A stretch of DNA of 64,000 nt from Prevotella sp. (GCA_017557405.1 JAFYYV010000039.1:1-64000), one strand, 5' to 3'. Positions 1 to 8,750 are shown, counted from the stretch's first letter. A program made the numbers and translations. Notes: generated from the letters alone by a model not told the origin.

Positions 1-120
1 ATAATATATAATATATAATACTAACTGGTTGTCAATCGATTTTTCACAAACTGTCATCTGTCATTTGTCATCGATACGGAAGACGAATGACATATAAGAT
101 ACTGATATTCAACAAAAAGA

Positions 121-186
121 CTACAAATAATGCGCTCAGAGTTATGCAATGAGGTGGTCAAAACTATGTAATGACCTTGTCAAAGA
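121..186. repeat. 22-bp tandem repeat array, locus A
   Basis: Two clear units (143-164 and 165-186) and a degenerate one before them (about 121-142) follow each other with a period of exactly 22 bases. The reverse complement of unit 143-164 nearly equals the units at 38769-38812 (shared TTTGACC, then CTCATTGCATAG), so this is the same family in the opposite orientation. Confidence 0.7.
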
Positions 187-224
187 TGCCCTTTTACAAA
201 TGTAAAAGATAAGGAATGAGAAAT

Positions 225-402
225 GTTTCAAATTGTAAGTTGTGAAAAATGGGGTGAAAAACGAGGCGTTAGAGCGCGGAAAAATGGGTGGAAAATGGCG
301 AAATGAGCACGGAAAACAAGGGAAACGGCTATGTTTGGGGGGTAAAAACGCGGAAAAACGAGGGTGAAAAACGGAGTGAGAAACTGGTTTCAAATTGTAA
401 GT
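225..402. repeat. 16-bp direct repeat pair bounding 146 bp
   Basis: The 16-mer GTTTCAAATTGTAAGT occurs at 225-240 and again at 387-402. Between the copies lies purine-rich sequence without a coding signature. It could be a remnant of a duplication or of a small non-autonomous element; nothing in it identifies a mobile element. Confidence 0.6.
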
Positions 403-403
403 A

Positions 404-439
404 ATAAAAAAATCCGATGGAGCATGAGCTTCATCGGAT
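404..439 (-). terminator. Rho-independent terminator of tRNA-Asp
   Basis: The inverted repeat ATCCGATG (412-419) and CATCGGAT (432-439), with additional pairing towards the loop, is followed on the minus strand by a T-rich run (A run 404-411 on plus). It lies just past the tRNA 3' end. Confidence 0.8.
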
Positions 440-451
440 GGCGTGTCCTTG

Positions 452-525
452 CGGTGCGTACGAGACTCGAACTCGTGACCTCCTGCGTGACAGGCAGGCA
501 TTCTAACCTACTGAACTAACGCACC
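452..525 (-). tRNA. tRNA-Asp (anticodon GTC)
   Basis: Read on the minus strand, the 74 bases fold as a tRNA. The acceptor arm pairs GGTGCGT (525-519) with ACGCACC (459-453). The anticodon stem CCTGC/GCAGG encloses the loop CTGTCAC with anticodon GTC. The T arm holds GTTCGAGTC and the discriminator base is G, as expected for tRNA-Asp. CCA is not encoded. It has its own promoter and terminator. Confidence 0.95.
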
Positions 526-554
526 AATCGGGGCCTGTTTGTCTTTTGCGGATG

Positions 555-585
555 CAAAGTTAAGAATATTATTTGATTTTGCAAA
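555..585 (-). promoter_or_regulatory. Bacteroidetes-type promoter for tRNA-Asp
   Basis: On the minus strand TTTG (585-582) is followed after 19 bases by TAACTTTG (562-555), matching the TTTG/TAnnTTTG consensus. Predicted transcription begins about 25 bases before the tRNA 5' end. Confidence 0.75.
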
Positions 586-601
586 ACTTTCAAGGGCTTT
601 T

Positions 602-1111
602 TTACAAAAATAATTGCATGAGGACGGCGGGGTGATATTGGCTGCCATCGAAGAGCCAGTCGGCGAGCTGGGCGGCGATGGTGAATCCCGCATGACGGAA
701 CAGGTTGAGGGAGGCTTCATTGTCGTTGGCAACATAGGCGTAGAGCTGATGGATGTGGAGCACGCGACGCGCATGTTCGACCACCTTGCAGAGGACCTCT
801 GTGGCGTAGCCCTGCTCACGGAAGGGCTTCTGGATGACGATGCCCACTTCCGCCCGGTTGTGCTGGGGTTCGTAGTTCACCAAGTCGACGATGCCGATGG
901 TACCGACATTCTCGACTTCAACCATCAACCGTACCTGGCGGTCGGCATAGATATCGGAGGTGCTGTTGGCGATGTAGTTGCGAAGGGCGTAGTGGGAATA
1001 AGGCACGTTGGTGGGTCCCACGTCCCACAGCTCGCGGTCGTTCTCTATTTGGTAGAGAAGTTCCAAATCCTCGGGTTCGAGTGCCCGTAGTGTCATCTTG
1101 TGCTGGCTCAT
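602..1111 (-). CDS. GNAT family N-acetyltransferase
   Basis: A 169-residue acetyltransferase of the GNAT fold, closest in pattern to SpeG/RimJ-like enzymes that transfer acetyl from acetyl-CoA to an amine. The N-terminal strand-helix (TLRALEPEDLELLYQIEN) and the acetyl-CoA loop region around residues 95-112 (VIQKPFREQGYATEV, in the position of the usual Q/RxxGxG/A motif) are visible, followed by the typical NDNEASLNLFRHAGF stretch. The start ATG overlaps the TGA of the upstream glycosyltransferase by four bases, so the two are translationally coupled. The substrate (polyamine, sugar or protein) cannot be read from the sequence. Confidence 0.88.
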   Translation of the reverse strand: MSQHKMTLRALEPEDLELLYQIENDRELWDVGPTNVPYSHYALRNYIANSTSDIYADRQVRLMVEVENVGTIGIVDLVNYEPQHNRAEVGIVIQKPFREQGYATEVLCKVVEHARRVLHIHQLYAYVANDNEASLNLFRHAGFTIAAQLADWLFDGSQYHPAVLMQLFL

Positions 1112-2310
1112 TGCAATATCTCGCTATTGGTGATGATGGTTTGCGTATGCTGGTTGTAGGTCCCCAGAGAGACGTTGGGCAGCGGCTGGCTGGAGAAGAG
1201 TCGGAAGATGGTCTCGAAGGAATAGGAGCAGACGTCGTAGACGACATACACCATCTTGCCATGCGATGGGAGGTCGGCGAGCATCGAGAGATGGCCGTCG
1301 GGATGTGAGGCTTCGGTGGCTTCGACAAACTGCGCCTGCAAGCCGTTTCCAGAGGCGAGCTTGCGACATTGGGCAAGCATCTCGGGACTTCCCAGGAAGA
1401 CGTAGAGAGGTGGCTCGGAGGGACGTGAGGAGCGGAAGCCGAGGCTTTCCTTCACCCTCTCGACCCGCATGTTGACCAACGCTACGAAGGCCTTCATGTA
1501 GATGGCGATCTTGATGGGTACGGTGAGGAAGAGGCTCGAGTGGGCATAGTGCTTCTTGAAGAAGATGAGCATGGCCTCGTAGAACACGTGGACATATTGG
1601 TAGGAGGTCTTCTGGGTGCTCTCGCCCTTGTAGTGAAGGATGTTGACAGGATAGTACCAATTCTCGAAACCGCCCTTGAGGATGCGATAGGAAAGGTCGA
1701 TGTCCTCGCCATACATGAAGAAGTCCTCGTCGAGGAAACCGATCTTGTCCAACGCCGTGCGACGTGCCAGGAAGCAGGCTCCGCTGACCACATCGATTGG
1801 AGCGGCTTCGTCCCACGAGAGTCCACTCATGTAGTAGCGTCCGAAACGCTTGCTGTTGGGATAGCGGGCACAGAGCCCACACATCTTGTAGAACGCCACC
1901 ATCGGCGTGGGAAGTCCGCGGCGCGACTCCATAGCCTTCTCGCCGTTTGCCTTGAGCATGCAGACGCCCAATCCACCTGCCTTGGGATGGCTATCCATGA
2001 ACGCCAGCGTGTCGCGGAGGGTTTGTTCGCCCACGATGGTATCGGGGTTGAGCAGCAACACATACTCGCTCTCGCTCTGGGCGATGGCGATGTTGTTGGC
2101 GCGAGCGAAACCCTGGTTGTGGTTGCAACGAATGAGATGGATGTCGTCGAAACGGCTGGAGAGGAAGGAAACGGAGTTGTCGCTAGAATGGTTGTCGACC
2201 ACATAGATGTCGGCATCAATGCCCTCCAATGCCCGACGTAGAGACATCAGACATTGCTCGACATAATGCTTCACATTGTAGTTGACAATGACAACCGCCA
2301 GCTTCCTCAT
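1108..2310 (-). CDS. Glycosyltransferase family 2
   Basis: A 400-residue GT-A fold glycosyltransferase of family 2, in the group often compared with rhamnosyltransferases. It opens with the family signature (VVIVNYNVKHYVEQCL), then VVDNHSSDNSV, the nucleotide-sugar/metal region LLLNPDT (near residue 98) and GEDIDLSYR (near 205), the likely base region. About 100 residues follow the catalytic domain (from about residue 300) and resemble nothing I can name. It overlaps both neighbours by ATGA-type junctions, so it sits inside an operon with a membrane protein upstream and an acetyltransferase downstream. A role in cell-surface polysaccharide or glycolipid synthesis is inferred; donor and acceptor are unknown. 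Confidence 0.88.
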   Translation of the reverse strand: MRKLAVVIVNYNVKHYVEQCLMSLRRALEGIDADIYVVDNHSSDNSVSFLSSRFDDIHLIRCNHNQGFARANNIAIAQSESEYVLLLNPDTIVGEQTLRDTLAFMDSHPKAGGLGVCMLKANGEKAMESRRGLPTPMVAFYKMCGLCARYPNSKRFGRYYMSGLSWDEAAPIDVVSGACFLARRTALDKIGFLDEDFFMYGEDIDLSYRILKGGFENWYYPVNILHYKGESTQKTSYQYVHVFYEAMLIFFKKHYAHSSLFLTVPIKIAIYMKAFVALVNMRVERVKESLGFRSSRPSEPPLYVFLGSPEMLAQCRKLASGNGLQAQFVEATEASHPDGHLSMLADLPSHGKMVYVVYDVCSYSFETIFRLFSSQPLPNVSLGTYNQHTQTIITNSEILQ

Positions 2311-2726
2311 GGCTCAATCTCAGCTTTACAACGATCTTTGGTAGGCACGACGAAAAACATGCACAGGAAGAGGATGATGGCCAGATAGCCGAAGGCGGCG
2401 TGCATGGTGAGATAATACAGCACGGTGTTGACCACCATCGGCACCGTGAGCATCTCCAAGCGGATGGTGCCCCACTTCTGCAGGCCTTTCTCGCGTCGCT
2501 CCACCAGCTGGCTCTTCACCTTCTTGAAGCGGAACAGACGCAATGCGAGGGGTATCATGCAGATGGTGACCATCTCCATGACGGCCAGCAGGATGAACTC
2601 AATCTGGTCGTTGCCTTCGAGCTTTCCCGTCGGGATGATGTTCAACTCGCCCAAGAGAACGATGATGGCGCAAAGCGCGATGGGCAACCAAAACTCTGCT
2701 ATCAGTCTTTTCCTTACCTGTTCCAT
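2307..2726 (-). CDS. Small four-helix membrane protein, unknown function
   Basis: A 139-residue integral membrane protein with four likely transmembrane segments: about 12-31, 44-65, and two between 97 and 127. A basic cytoplasmic loop (RFKKVKSQLVERREKGLQKW) lies in the middle. I do not recognise a named family. Its stop overlaps the start of the glycosyltransferase, and recR ends 25 bases before its start. The coupling with the glycosyltransferase suggests a shared envelope task, but that is inference. Confidence 0.8.
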   Translation of the reverse strand: MEQVRKRLIAEFWLPIALCAIIVLLGELNIIPTGKLEGNDQIEFILLAVMEMVTICMIPLALRLFRFKKVKSQLVERREKGLQKWGTIRLEMLTVPMVVNTVLYYLTMHAAFGYLAIILFLCMFFVVPTKDRCKAEIEP

Positions 2727-2751
2727 AAACTAATTTCGTGTTTCTGACAAC

Positions 2752-3369
2752 CTAATTCGTGTTTGTGAACGGAATCCTATTCAAGATAGAACGCCCCAAT
2801 GTGACCTCGTCGGTGTATTCCAACTCGTTGCCCACGGAGATGCCCCGAGCGATGACGCTCAACGCCACGTGGGTGTGCTCGAGCTTGCGCGAGATGTAGA
2901 AGTTGGTGGTGTCGCCCTCCATCGTCGAGCTGAGCGCCAAGATGACCTCGTCCACCCCACCCTGCTCCACGCGCTTCACCAACGAGTCGATCTCGATGTC
3001 GGCGGGTCCTATGCCGTCCATGGGTGAGATGATGCCCCCCAGCACGTGATAGAGCCCATGATACTGCTGTGTGTTCTCGATGGCCATCACGTCCTGTATG
3101 TTCTCCACGACGCACACGGTGGTGGAGTCGCGCTTCGCATCGGAGCAGATGGAACACACGTCGGTATCGCTGATGTTGTGGCACACGCGGCAATACTTGA
3201 TCTCGCGCTTCAACTGGGCGACGGCGTTGGCAAAATCGTCGACCTCGGCATCGCTTTCACGCAGCAGGAACAGAACAAGGCGCAAGGCAGTCTTGCGCCC
3301 TATCCCAGGCAGCTTCGCGAACTCGGAAACCGCCTTCTCCAGTAATGCCGAGGGATACTGTTGCTCCAT
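2752..3369 (-). CDS. recR: Recombination mediator protein RecR
   Basis: RecR of 205 residues, close to the usual 200. It has the N-terminal helix-hairpin-helix ([20 protein letters not shown]), a four-cysteine zinc finger ([19 protein letters not shown], about residues 57-75), a Toprim domain ([14 protein letters not shown]) and the conserved end region with [15 protein letters not shown]. With RecO and RecF it helps load RecA on gapped single-stranded DNA. The start at 3369 is chosen because it begins the conserved N-terminus; a longer frame to 3489 would run into the upstream gene. The upstream stop and this ATG overlap (TAATG), indicating coupling. Confidence 0.97.
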   Translation of the reverse strand: MEQQYPSALLEKAVSEFAKLPGIGRKTALRLVLFLLRESDAEVDDFANAVAQLKREIKYCRVCHNISDTDVCSICSDAKRDSTTVCVVENIQDVMAIENTQQYHGLYHVLGGIISPMDGIGPADIEIDSLVKRVEQGGVDEVILALSSTMEGDTTNFYISRKLEHTHVALSVIARGISVGNELEYTDEVTLGRSILNRIPFTNTN

Positions 3370-3881
3370 TAAAAATAGAGTCCGAAACCGATTCTGAATC
3401 CGAAGGTCGAATAGTCGGAATGATTCTTGAACGACTGGTCGTAGTAGACGGCGGGCTCGACGGTGGCCGTGCGGCTCAGGAAGAAGCAATAACCCACTTC
3501 CACACCCGGCATGAAGTCGTTGTAGTTGGACTTTGCATGCACGTATTTTCCGTTAAGACCCAGGAACAAACCGTTCTGCTCGATGTAGTAGCGCAAGCCC
3601 ACTCCCACAGAGAGGTCATCGGGAATGGCGTGTGAGCCGTTGTGGTTGTAGGCCACGCTGGTGTGAGCCAGCACATTGTCGGTCATCATGTAACCCAACT
3701 GGGCGCGGACACCCATGTTGAAACCGTCGTCGCCATTGTAGTTCAGGTCGAACCCTGAGAGGGAGGCGCCAATGAAGAACTTGTCCTGCTCGAAGGGAGT
3801 CTGACGATAATTCACATACTGAGCACTTGCAGAAAGTGTCATCAGCATCAATGCAAACACTGCAACTAATTTCTTACCCAT
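3369..3881 (-). CDS. Outer membrane beta-barrel protein
   Basis: A 170-residue protein with a cleavable signal peptide ([20 protein letters not shown], cleavage near residue 20). The rest shows alternating aromatic/hydrophobic strands ending in a terminal phenylalanine (FRIGFGLYF), the hallmark of an outer membrane barrel. The size fits an eight-stranded OmpW/OmpX-like barrel. Ligand or role cannot be told. It sits between cstA (27 bases upstream) and recR (one-base overlap). Confidence 0.85.
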   Translation of the reverse strand: MGKKLVAVFALMLMTLSASAQYVNYRQTPFEQDKFFIGASLSGFDLNYNGDDGFNMGVRAQLGYMMTDNVLAHTSVAYNHNGSHAIPDDLSVGVGLRYYIEQNGLFLGLNGKYVHAKSNYNDFMPGVEVGYCFFLSRTATVEPAVYYDQSFKNHSDYSTFGFRIGFGLYF

Positions 3882-3908
3882 AATTTTATTGTTTTTAGAA
3901 TTGATTGA

Positions 3909-5396
3909 TCATTTTGAAGAGTTCTGGCTTTTCAGCTTCTGACGCCAGGTGAAGAACCAGGTGGCAGCCACTACGAACACCACCAAGCTGCCCATGTAGG
4001 AGATGTCGGGAGTGAGGCCGAACGCCTGGTTGGAGATGAGGAGGAACGTGGAGCACACCACCGTCATGAAGAGGGCGGGAACGAGTGTGACCACATATTT
4101 CTTTTGCTGGCGAACCAGATAGACGGTGATGGCCCAGAGGGTGAAGACGGAGAGCGTCTGGTTTGACCATCCGAACCAGTTCCAAATGGTGTTGAAGCCC
4201 TTGGCGTCGGCCATCTGCCACACCAACAAGGCGATGGCGGCGGCAAACATGGGGATGCAAACCAAGAGACGACGATTCAACGACTTCTGCTCGATGTGCA
4301 GGAAATCGGCGATGATGAGTCGGGCACTACGGAAGGCTGTATCGCCACTCGTTATGGGGGCGGCAACAACTCCCAACATGGCCAGGATTCCACCAAACAC
4401 ACCCAACCAATCGTTGCAAATGAGGCTCACAACAGAGGGTGCGTCGCCCACGGCTTCGGCTCCTCCAGCCATCACCTGATAGCCAGGAGTGGGTTGGTCG
4501 TAGAAGAAATACATGGCCACCGTCGCCCAAATCAAAGCCACGATGCCTTCGGTGATCATGGCTCCGTAGAAGATGGGACGGGCTTGCTTCTCGCTCTTCA
4601 CGCAACGAGCCATCAAAGGGCTTTGGGTGGCGTGGAATCCACTGATGGCTCCACACGCAATCGTGATGAAAAGCACGGGGAAGATGGGTGCATGGAAGTC
4701 GAGCATCTTGTCTCCACGATTACCTAACCCATCCCACAATTCGGGCAGGTCGGGCATCTTGACGAACAAGCACACCATCAAAGCCAACGCCATGAATATC
4801 AACGAGAAAGCAAACAATGGATAAATCTTTCCTATAATCTTATCGATGGGGAGCATGGTGGCGATGATGTAGTAGATGAACACCACCATAATCCAGAAGA
4901 AATACTGACCGAAATGCTCGGTGAAGAAGGCGGGTTCCCAGATGCCTCCCAAAATTTTCGCAGGGCTGAAAACGAACACCACACCCACCATCATCAACAG
5001 GAACACCGAGAAGATGAGCATCACCTGCTTGGGACCTTTTCCCAGATATTTGCCGATGATGTCGGGCAGGTTGGCTCCTCCGTTGCGGATGGAGAGCATT
5101 CCACTCATGTAGTCGTGGACGGCTCCAGCGAAGATGCATCCGAACACAATCCACAAATAAGCCACAGGACCGAACTTAGCTCCCATGATGGCGCCGAAGA
5201 TGGGGCCTGTACCCGCAATGTTGAGGAACTGGATCATGAAGATTTTCCAACTAGGCAAGACGATGTAATCCATTCCGTCGGCCTTAGAAACAGCCGGTGT
5301 AGGACGATCGTCGGGACCGAAAACTTTTTCTATGAACTTGCCGTAGATAAGATAACCTGCGACTAAAGCCACGAGGGCAATAGTAAATGAAATCAT
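3909..5396 (-). CDS. cstA: Carbon starvation protein CstA family transporter
   Basis: A 495-residue polytopic membrane protein with roughly 13 hydrophobic segments and CstA signatures: the N-terminal GYLIYGKFIEKVFGPDDR, the IAGTGPIFGAIMGAKFGP stretch and ISGFHATQSPLMARC. CstA proteins are peptide or pyruvate transporters induced by carbon limitation in enterobacteria. This one is the shorter form (E. coli CstA has about 700 residues), common in Bacteroidetes, so it is not truncated. It is the first gene of the minus-strand group running to the acetyltransferase. The substrate here is not determinable. Confidence 0.93.
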   Translation of the reverse strand: MISFTIALVALVAGYLIYGKFIEKVFGPDDRPTPAVSKADGMDYIVLPSWKIFMIQFLNIAGTGPIFGAIMGAKFGPVAYLWIVFGCIFAGAVHDYMSGMLSIRNGGANLPDIIGKYLGKGPKQVMLIFSVFLLMMVGVVFVFSPAKILGGIWEPAFFTEHFGQYFFWIMVVFIYYIIATMLPIDKIIGKIYPLFAFSLIFMALALMVCLFVKMPDLPELWDGLGNRGDKMLDFHAPIFPVLFITIACGAISGFHATQSPLMARCVKSEKQARPIFYGAMITEGIVALIWATVAMYFFYDQPTPGYQVMAGGAEAVGDAPSVVSLICNDWLGVFGGILAMLGVVAAPITSGDTAFRSARLIIADFLHIEQKSLNRRLLVCIPMFAAAIALLVWQMADAKGFNTIWNWFGWSNQTLSVFTLWAITVYLVRQQKKYVVTLVPALFMTVVCSTFLLISNQAFGLTPDISYMGSLVVFVVAATWFFTWRQKLKSQNSSK

Positions 5397-5423
5397 TTTT
5401 ATTGGTTTTACGAAAATCTATTG

Positions 5424-5431
5424 CAAAAGTA
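5424..5431 (-). promoter_or_regulatory. Possible -7 box of cstA
   Basis: TACTTTTG on the minus strand, 28 bases before the cstA start, matches TAnnTTTG. The upstream TTTG element is weak. It overlaps the region of the divergent promoter at 5441-5471. Confidence 0.45.
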
Positions 5432-5440
5432 AACAAAATA

Positions 5441-5471
5441 TTTGAAAAACGAAAAAATATCACTACCTTTG
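5441..5471 (+). promoter_or_regulatory. Bacteroidetes-type promoter for the GHL10 gene
   Basis: TTTG (5441-5444), 19 bases, then TACCTTTG (5464-5471): a full consensus match 19 bases before the start codon at 5491. Confidence 0.7.
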
Positions 5472-5490
5472 TTCCAAAAATATAAGAATT

Positions 5491-7137
5491 ATGAAACGAT
5501 TGTCCATAATATACATCATTTTGGCCTTCTGGCTGCCTATTTTCGCACAAACTCCCAAGCACGAAGTGAGGGCCGTGTGGCTCACAACGATAGGTGGAAT
5601 CGACTGGCCCCACTCGTTCGCCTCCACCCCGCAATCCGTTGAACGTCAGAAACAAGAGCTTCGCGACATACTCGACCGGTTGAAGAAAAGCGGCATCAAC
5701 ACCGTGCTTCTGCAATCGCGCATCCGCGCCACCACCATCTATCCTTCAAAATACGAACCGTGGGATGGCTGCTTGAGTGGAAAGCCGGGTGTGAGTCCTG
5801 GATACGACGCCCTTCAATTTGCCATCGACGAATGTCACAGACGCGGTATGGAACTCCATGCGTGGGTGGTGACCATCCCTGTGGGCAAATGGAACGCGGC
5901 AGGATGCACCCAGCTGCGGAAACGTTATCCGAACATGATTCGCAAGATTGGACAAGACGGATTCATGAATCCTGAGGTGCAACAAACGGCCACTTACCTT
6001 GCCGACATCTGCGAGGAAATCACCCGAAACTACGACATCGACGGCATTCACCTCGACTACATCCGCTATCCCGAGACGTGGAAAATCAAAGTCTCGCGCA
6101 CGCAAGGTCGGCAATATATCACCAACATCGTATCGGCCATCCAAAAGAGAGTAAAAGGCATAAAACCTTGGGTGAAGATGAGTTGTTCGCCCATCGGTAA
6201 GTTTGACGACCTCTCTCGTTTCCGCTCGAACGGATGGAACGCCTACACCGCCGTTTGCCAAGATGCACAAGGGTGGCTTCGCACGGGTTTGATGGACGAG
6301 CTGTTCCCGATGATGTATTTCAAGGGCAACCAGTTCTTCCCCTTCGCCATCGACTGGGCAGAACATAGTTATGGAAAGATTGTAGCACCTGGATTGGGCA
6401 TCTATTTCCTCAATCCTCGCGAGGGCAACTGGACGCTCGAGACCATCACACGCGAGATGGAGGTGTTGCGCCAATACAACCTCGGACACACGTATTTCCG
6501 TAGCAAGTTCTTCACCGACAACGACAAGGGAATCTACGACTTCGCTATGCGATTCGACCAGAATCCTTCGCTCATCCCCGCTATGACTTGGCAACATAGC
6601 ACGCCGCCTTCTCCCCCAACCCAACTGACCATCGGAGCGAATAGCATCGCGTGGACGGGAGCGAAGGACCGAAGCGACGCGCCCTACCTTTTATATAATG
6701 TCTATAGCAGTCGCACGCTTCCTGTTGACATCAGCGATGCCCGCAACTTGGTGGCCACCCGATTGATGGAGCCTCAACTGACGTTGAGCCAAACGACCGA
6801 TGGCCGCTATTTCGCCATCACCGCAATGGACAGATACGGAAATGAGAGCCAGCCGTTGCAAAGTCATTCGCAAAAGCAAACCATCTCGATTCCACAAAGC
6901 GTGAAAATGCTTCCGTGTGATGGAAAACGGGTGACTTTCCCCGATAAAGACAGCTCCCTCGATGCCGATGTCATCACCATTGAGAACATGCAAGGTCGCA
7001 TCGTGGCTTCCCGCTCCTACAAAGGAAAGAGCGCGGACGTCAGTAAGCTTGCCGACGGCATGTATGTGATGCGCTCGGTCAATCGCAAAGGCATCTCCCA
7101 TCGGTTGGGATATTTCATGATCAAGAGGAAGTTGTAA
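5491..7137 (+). CDS. Secreted family 10-like glycosidase (GHL10)
   Basis: A 548-residue exported protein. After a signal peptide (cleavage after about residue 20, IFAQ) comes a GHL10/DUF187 TIM barrel: HEVRAVWLTTIGGIDWP, INTVLLQSR, the GMELHAWVV strand and IDGIHLDYIRYPE, which includes a typical Asp at the barrel mouth. From about residue 370 a fibronectin-III-like module follows. The last 70 residues (TIENMQGRIVASRSYKGK, then LADGMYVMRS and a basic end) resemble a type IX secretion sorting domain; I infer export across the outer membrane, less certainly. It probably acts on peptidoglycan or polysaccharide outside the cytoplasm. It is monocistronic, with its own promoter and terminator. Confidence 0.88.
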   Translation: MKRLSIIYIILAFWLPIFAQTPKHEVRAVWLTTIGGIDWPHSFASTPQSVERQKQELRDILDRLKKSGINTVLLQSRIRATTIYPSKYEPWDGCLSGKPGVSPGYDALQFAIDECHRRGMELHAWVVTIPVGKWNAAGCTQLRKRYPNMIRKIGQDGFMNPEVQQTATYLADICEEITRNYDIDGIHLDYIRYPETWKIKVSRTQGRQYITNIVSAIQKRVKGIKPWVKMSCSPIGKFDDLSRFRSNGWNAYTAVCQDAQGWLRTGLMDELFPMMYFKGNQFFPFAIDWAEHSYGKIVAPGLGIYFLNPREGNWTLETITREMEVLRQYNLGHTYFRSKFFTDNDKGIYDFAMRFDQNPSLIPAMTWQHSTPPSPPTQLTIGANSIAWTGAKDRSDAPYLLYNVYSSRTLPVDISDARNLVATRLMEPQLTLSQTTDGRYFAITAMDRYGNESQPLQSHSQKQTISIPQSVKMLPCDGKRVTFPDKDSSLDADVITIENMQGRIVASRSYKGKSADVSKLADGMYVMRSVNRKGISHRLGYFMIKRKL

Positions 7138-7169
7138 AAGACATTTGGGATTCAAAGCCGACACATAAG

Positions 7170-7208
7170 AAACACCGCACACGAGGAATCGCATGCGGTG
7201 TTTCTTTT
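7170..7208. terminator. Bidirectional terminator between convergent genes
   Basis: Perfect 10-bp inverted repeat AAACACCGCA (7170-7179) and TGCGGTGTTT (7194-7203), followed by a T-rich run on plus. It separates the GHL10 gene from the outer membrane protein gene on minus. Confidence 0.8.
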
Positions 7209-7238
7209 ATAATCAACTGTGATAAATCTCGGAAGGGA

Positions 7239-7784
7239 TTAGAAGCTGAAATAGAGACCGAACATGATGTTGTTGCCATTCAGGTCGACACCAATCTTGT
7301 TGCTGCTGTCGCCATCACCCTTGGGGCTGAAGCTGTCGAAGCCAACGAAGCCTACGTGAGCAACAAAGCTGATCTTGTCGCTGAAGCTGACTGCAACACC
7401 TGGACGGAGACCAAGGCTGAACTCTGTGCCGATGTCCTTGTAGCTGGCCAAGCCAATGCCACCATCTACAAACAGGTTGACATGATTGGTGTTCCAAGCT
7501 GTGTAACGAACATAAGGATTCACGGAGAACACCTCTGTGTCAACATCCTGGCCATAGCCACCGTAAAGCAGATCGCAAGCGCCTTTCTGATAGCCGAAAG
7601 CAACACCAGCTGCCCACTCGTTGCTAAAGTTCCAACCAATCTCGGGAACGAACTTGTAAGTGGTCTCAGCATCTGCTCCACCATGCTTTACACTTGCCAC
7701 ACCAATAGAACCACCAAAGTAGCCCTGGGCATTCACACTCACAGCCATTGCAGCTGCAACTAAAACCATCAATAATTTTTTCAT
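7239..7784 (-). CDS. Outer membrane beta-barrel protein
   Basis: A 181-residue protein with a signal peptide (MKKLLMVLVAAAMAVSVNAQ) and a barrel pattern ending in MFGLYFSF with the terminal aromatic residue needed by the outer membrane assembly machinery. Repeated strands such as VNPYVRYTAW and FSLGLRPGVAVSF fit a small eight-stranded porin-like barrel. Its composition is very Gly/Ala/Val rich. It may be a paralogue of the 3369-3881 protein in fold, but direct similarity looks low. It is transcribed alone; no function can be assigned. Confidence 0.85.
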   Translation of the reverse strand: MKKLLMVLVAAAMAVSVNAQGYFGGSIGVASVKHGGADAETTYKFVPEIGWNFSNEWAAGVAFGYQKGACDLLYGGYGQDVDTEVFSVNPYVRYTAWNTNHVNLFVDGGIGLASYKDIGTEFSLGLRPGVAVSFSDKISFVAHVGFVGFDSFSPKGDGDSSNKIGVDLNGNNIMFGLYFSF

Positions 7785-7851
7785 AATCTCTAATGTTTAA
7801 AAGTTAAAAAAATTACTCTATTCTAGGAATTCGTTATCCTATTATATGTCG

Positions 7852-7859
7852 CAAAAGTA
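7852..7859 (-). promoter_or_regulatory. Possible -7 box for the outer membrane protein gene
   Basis: TACTTTTG on the minus strand about 68 bases before the start at 7784. No clear TTTG partner is visible. Confidence 0.4.
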
Positions 7860-7930
7860 AACATTTTTCCTGAAAACTCCATAAGAATTGCTCAGTTTTT
7901 CATCTGATGATGTAAATAACTGTTAAAATC

Positions 7931-7961
7931 TTGTGACTTCAAAGCCTTTTCAGTAACTTTG
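7931..7961 (+). promoter_or_regulatory. Promoter of the kdsA operon
   Basis: TAACTTTG (7954-7961) matches the -7 consensus; a TTGTG motif at 7931 lies at the right distance for a weak -33 element. The kdsA start is 34 bases further. Confidence 0.6.
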
Positions 7962-7994
7962 CAACGATATACACCTATTTCATATACATAAGAC

Positions 7995-8750
7995 ATGCAA
8001 CCGATATTCATAGCAGGCCCTTGCGTGATTGAGTCGCAAGATCTTCTTGACACCGTAGCCGAGGAGTTGTGCCGACTGAGCCAGAAACTGGGCATCGACA
8101 TCATCTTCAAGGCGTCGTTCGACAAGGCCAACCGCACTTCCATCCGTTCCTTCCGAGGACCTGGATTGGAAAAAGGACTCCAGATGTTGGCAGATGTGAA
8201 GTCGCGCTTCGGACTTCGCATATTGACCGACATCCACGAAAGCCATCAAGCCGAGGCGGCTGGGCAAGTGTGCGACGTGCTCCAAATACCCGCTTTCCTT
8301 TGCAGGCAAACCGACTTGTTGGTGGCTGCGGCACGCACGGGGAAGATTGTGAACATCAAGAAGGCTCAGTTCCTGAGTGGTGCCGATATGCGCTACCCTG
8401 TTGAGAAGGCGAAGGATGCCGGAGCCAAAGAGGTGTGGCTCACGGAGCGAGGCAACTGTTTCGGATACAATAATCTCGTGGTGGATTTCAGGAACATCCC
8501 CGACATGTTGGAGATTGTGCCTCGCGTGATTATGGATTGCACGCATAGTGTTCAACGCCCGGGTGCTGGCAACGGAACAACAGCCGGCGATCGTCGATTT
8601 GTTCCATCTATGGCGTTGGCTGCCAAAGCTTTCGGAGCAACGGGATATTTCTTCGAGGTGCATCCCAATCCTGACAAAGGACTTAGCGACGGCCCTAACA
8701 TGTTGCAACTTGACCAACTGGAACCACTCATCTCAAAAATACTATCATGA
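7995..8750 (+). CDS. kdsA: 3-deoxy-8-phosphooctulonate synthase
   Basis: KdsA, 251 residues, condenses phosphoenolpyruvate with arabinose-5-phosphate to give Kdo-8-phosphate for lipid A core synthesis. Visible signatures are IAGPCVIES at the start, FKASFDKANRTSIRSFRGPG, ILTDIHE, NIKKAQFLS, TERGNCFGYNNLVVD and FFEVHPNPDKGLSDGPN. The cysteine in GPCVIES, together with the His in FEVHP, marks the metal-dependent class (metal-independent enzymes have Asn there). It is the first gene of an operon with kdsD (four-base ATGA overlap), which makes its sugar substrate, and then a PLD-type enzyme. Confidence 0.97.
   Translation: MQPIFIAGPCVIESQDLLDTVAEELCRLSQKLGIDIIFKASFDKANRTSIRSFRGPGLEKGLQMLADVKSRFGLRILTDIHESHQAEAAGQVCDVLQIPAFLCRQTDLLVAAARTGKIVNIKKAQFLSGADMRYPVEKAKDAGAKEVWLTERGNCFGYNNLVVDFRNIPDMLEIVPRVIMDCTHSVQRPGAGNGTTAGDRRFVPSMALAAKAFGATGYFFEVHPNPDKGLSDGPNMLQLDQLEPLISKILS

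Larger units (their letters stand above)
1..451. other. Gene-free stretch with AT tract and repeats
   Basis: I see no credible gene here. It starts with an AT-only run (about 1-30), then short TGTCAT-type decamer repeats (about 50-75), a 22-bp repeat array (121-186), and two identical 16-bp direct repeats 162 bp apart (225-240 and 387-402) enclosing purine-rich sequence full of GGTGAAAAA-like runs. The only open frame (142-501, minus) is low complexity, overlaps the tRNA and resembles no family. Confidence 0.6.

Noticed and set aside
225-402. Insertion sequence between direct repeats
   Set aside because: No transposase frame or terminal inverted repeats; only short direct repeats are present.
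142-501. 119-residue minus-strand frame at the left end
   Set aside because: Low-complexity Phe/Ser/His-rich translation that runs through the tRNA gene and its terminator.
3370-3489. 40-residue N-terminal extension of RecR
   Set aside because: Overlaps the outer membrane protein gene and is not part of the conserved RecR start.
3909-5396. CstA truncated compared with E. coli
   Set aside because: The shorter form is normal in Bacteroidetes, and both ends look intact.
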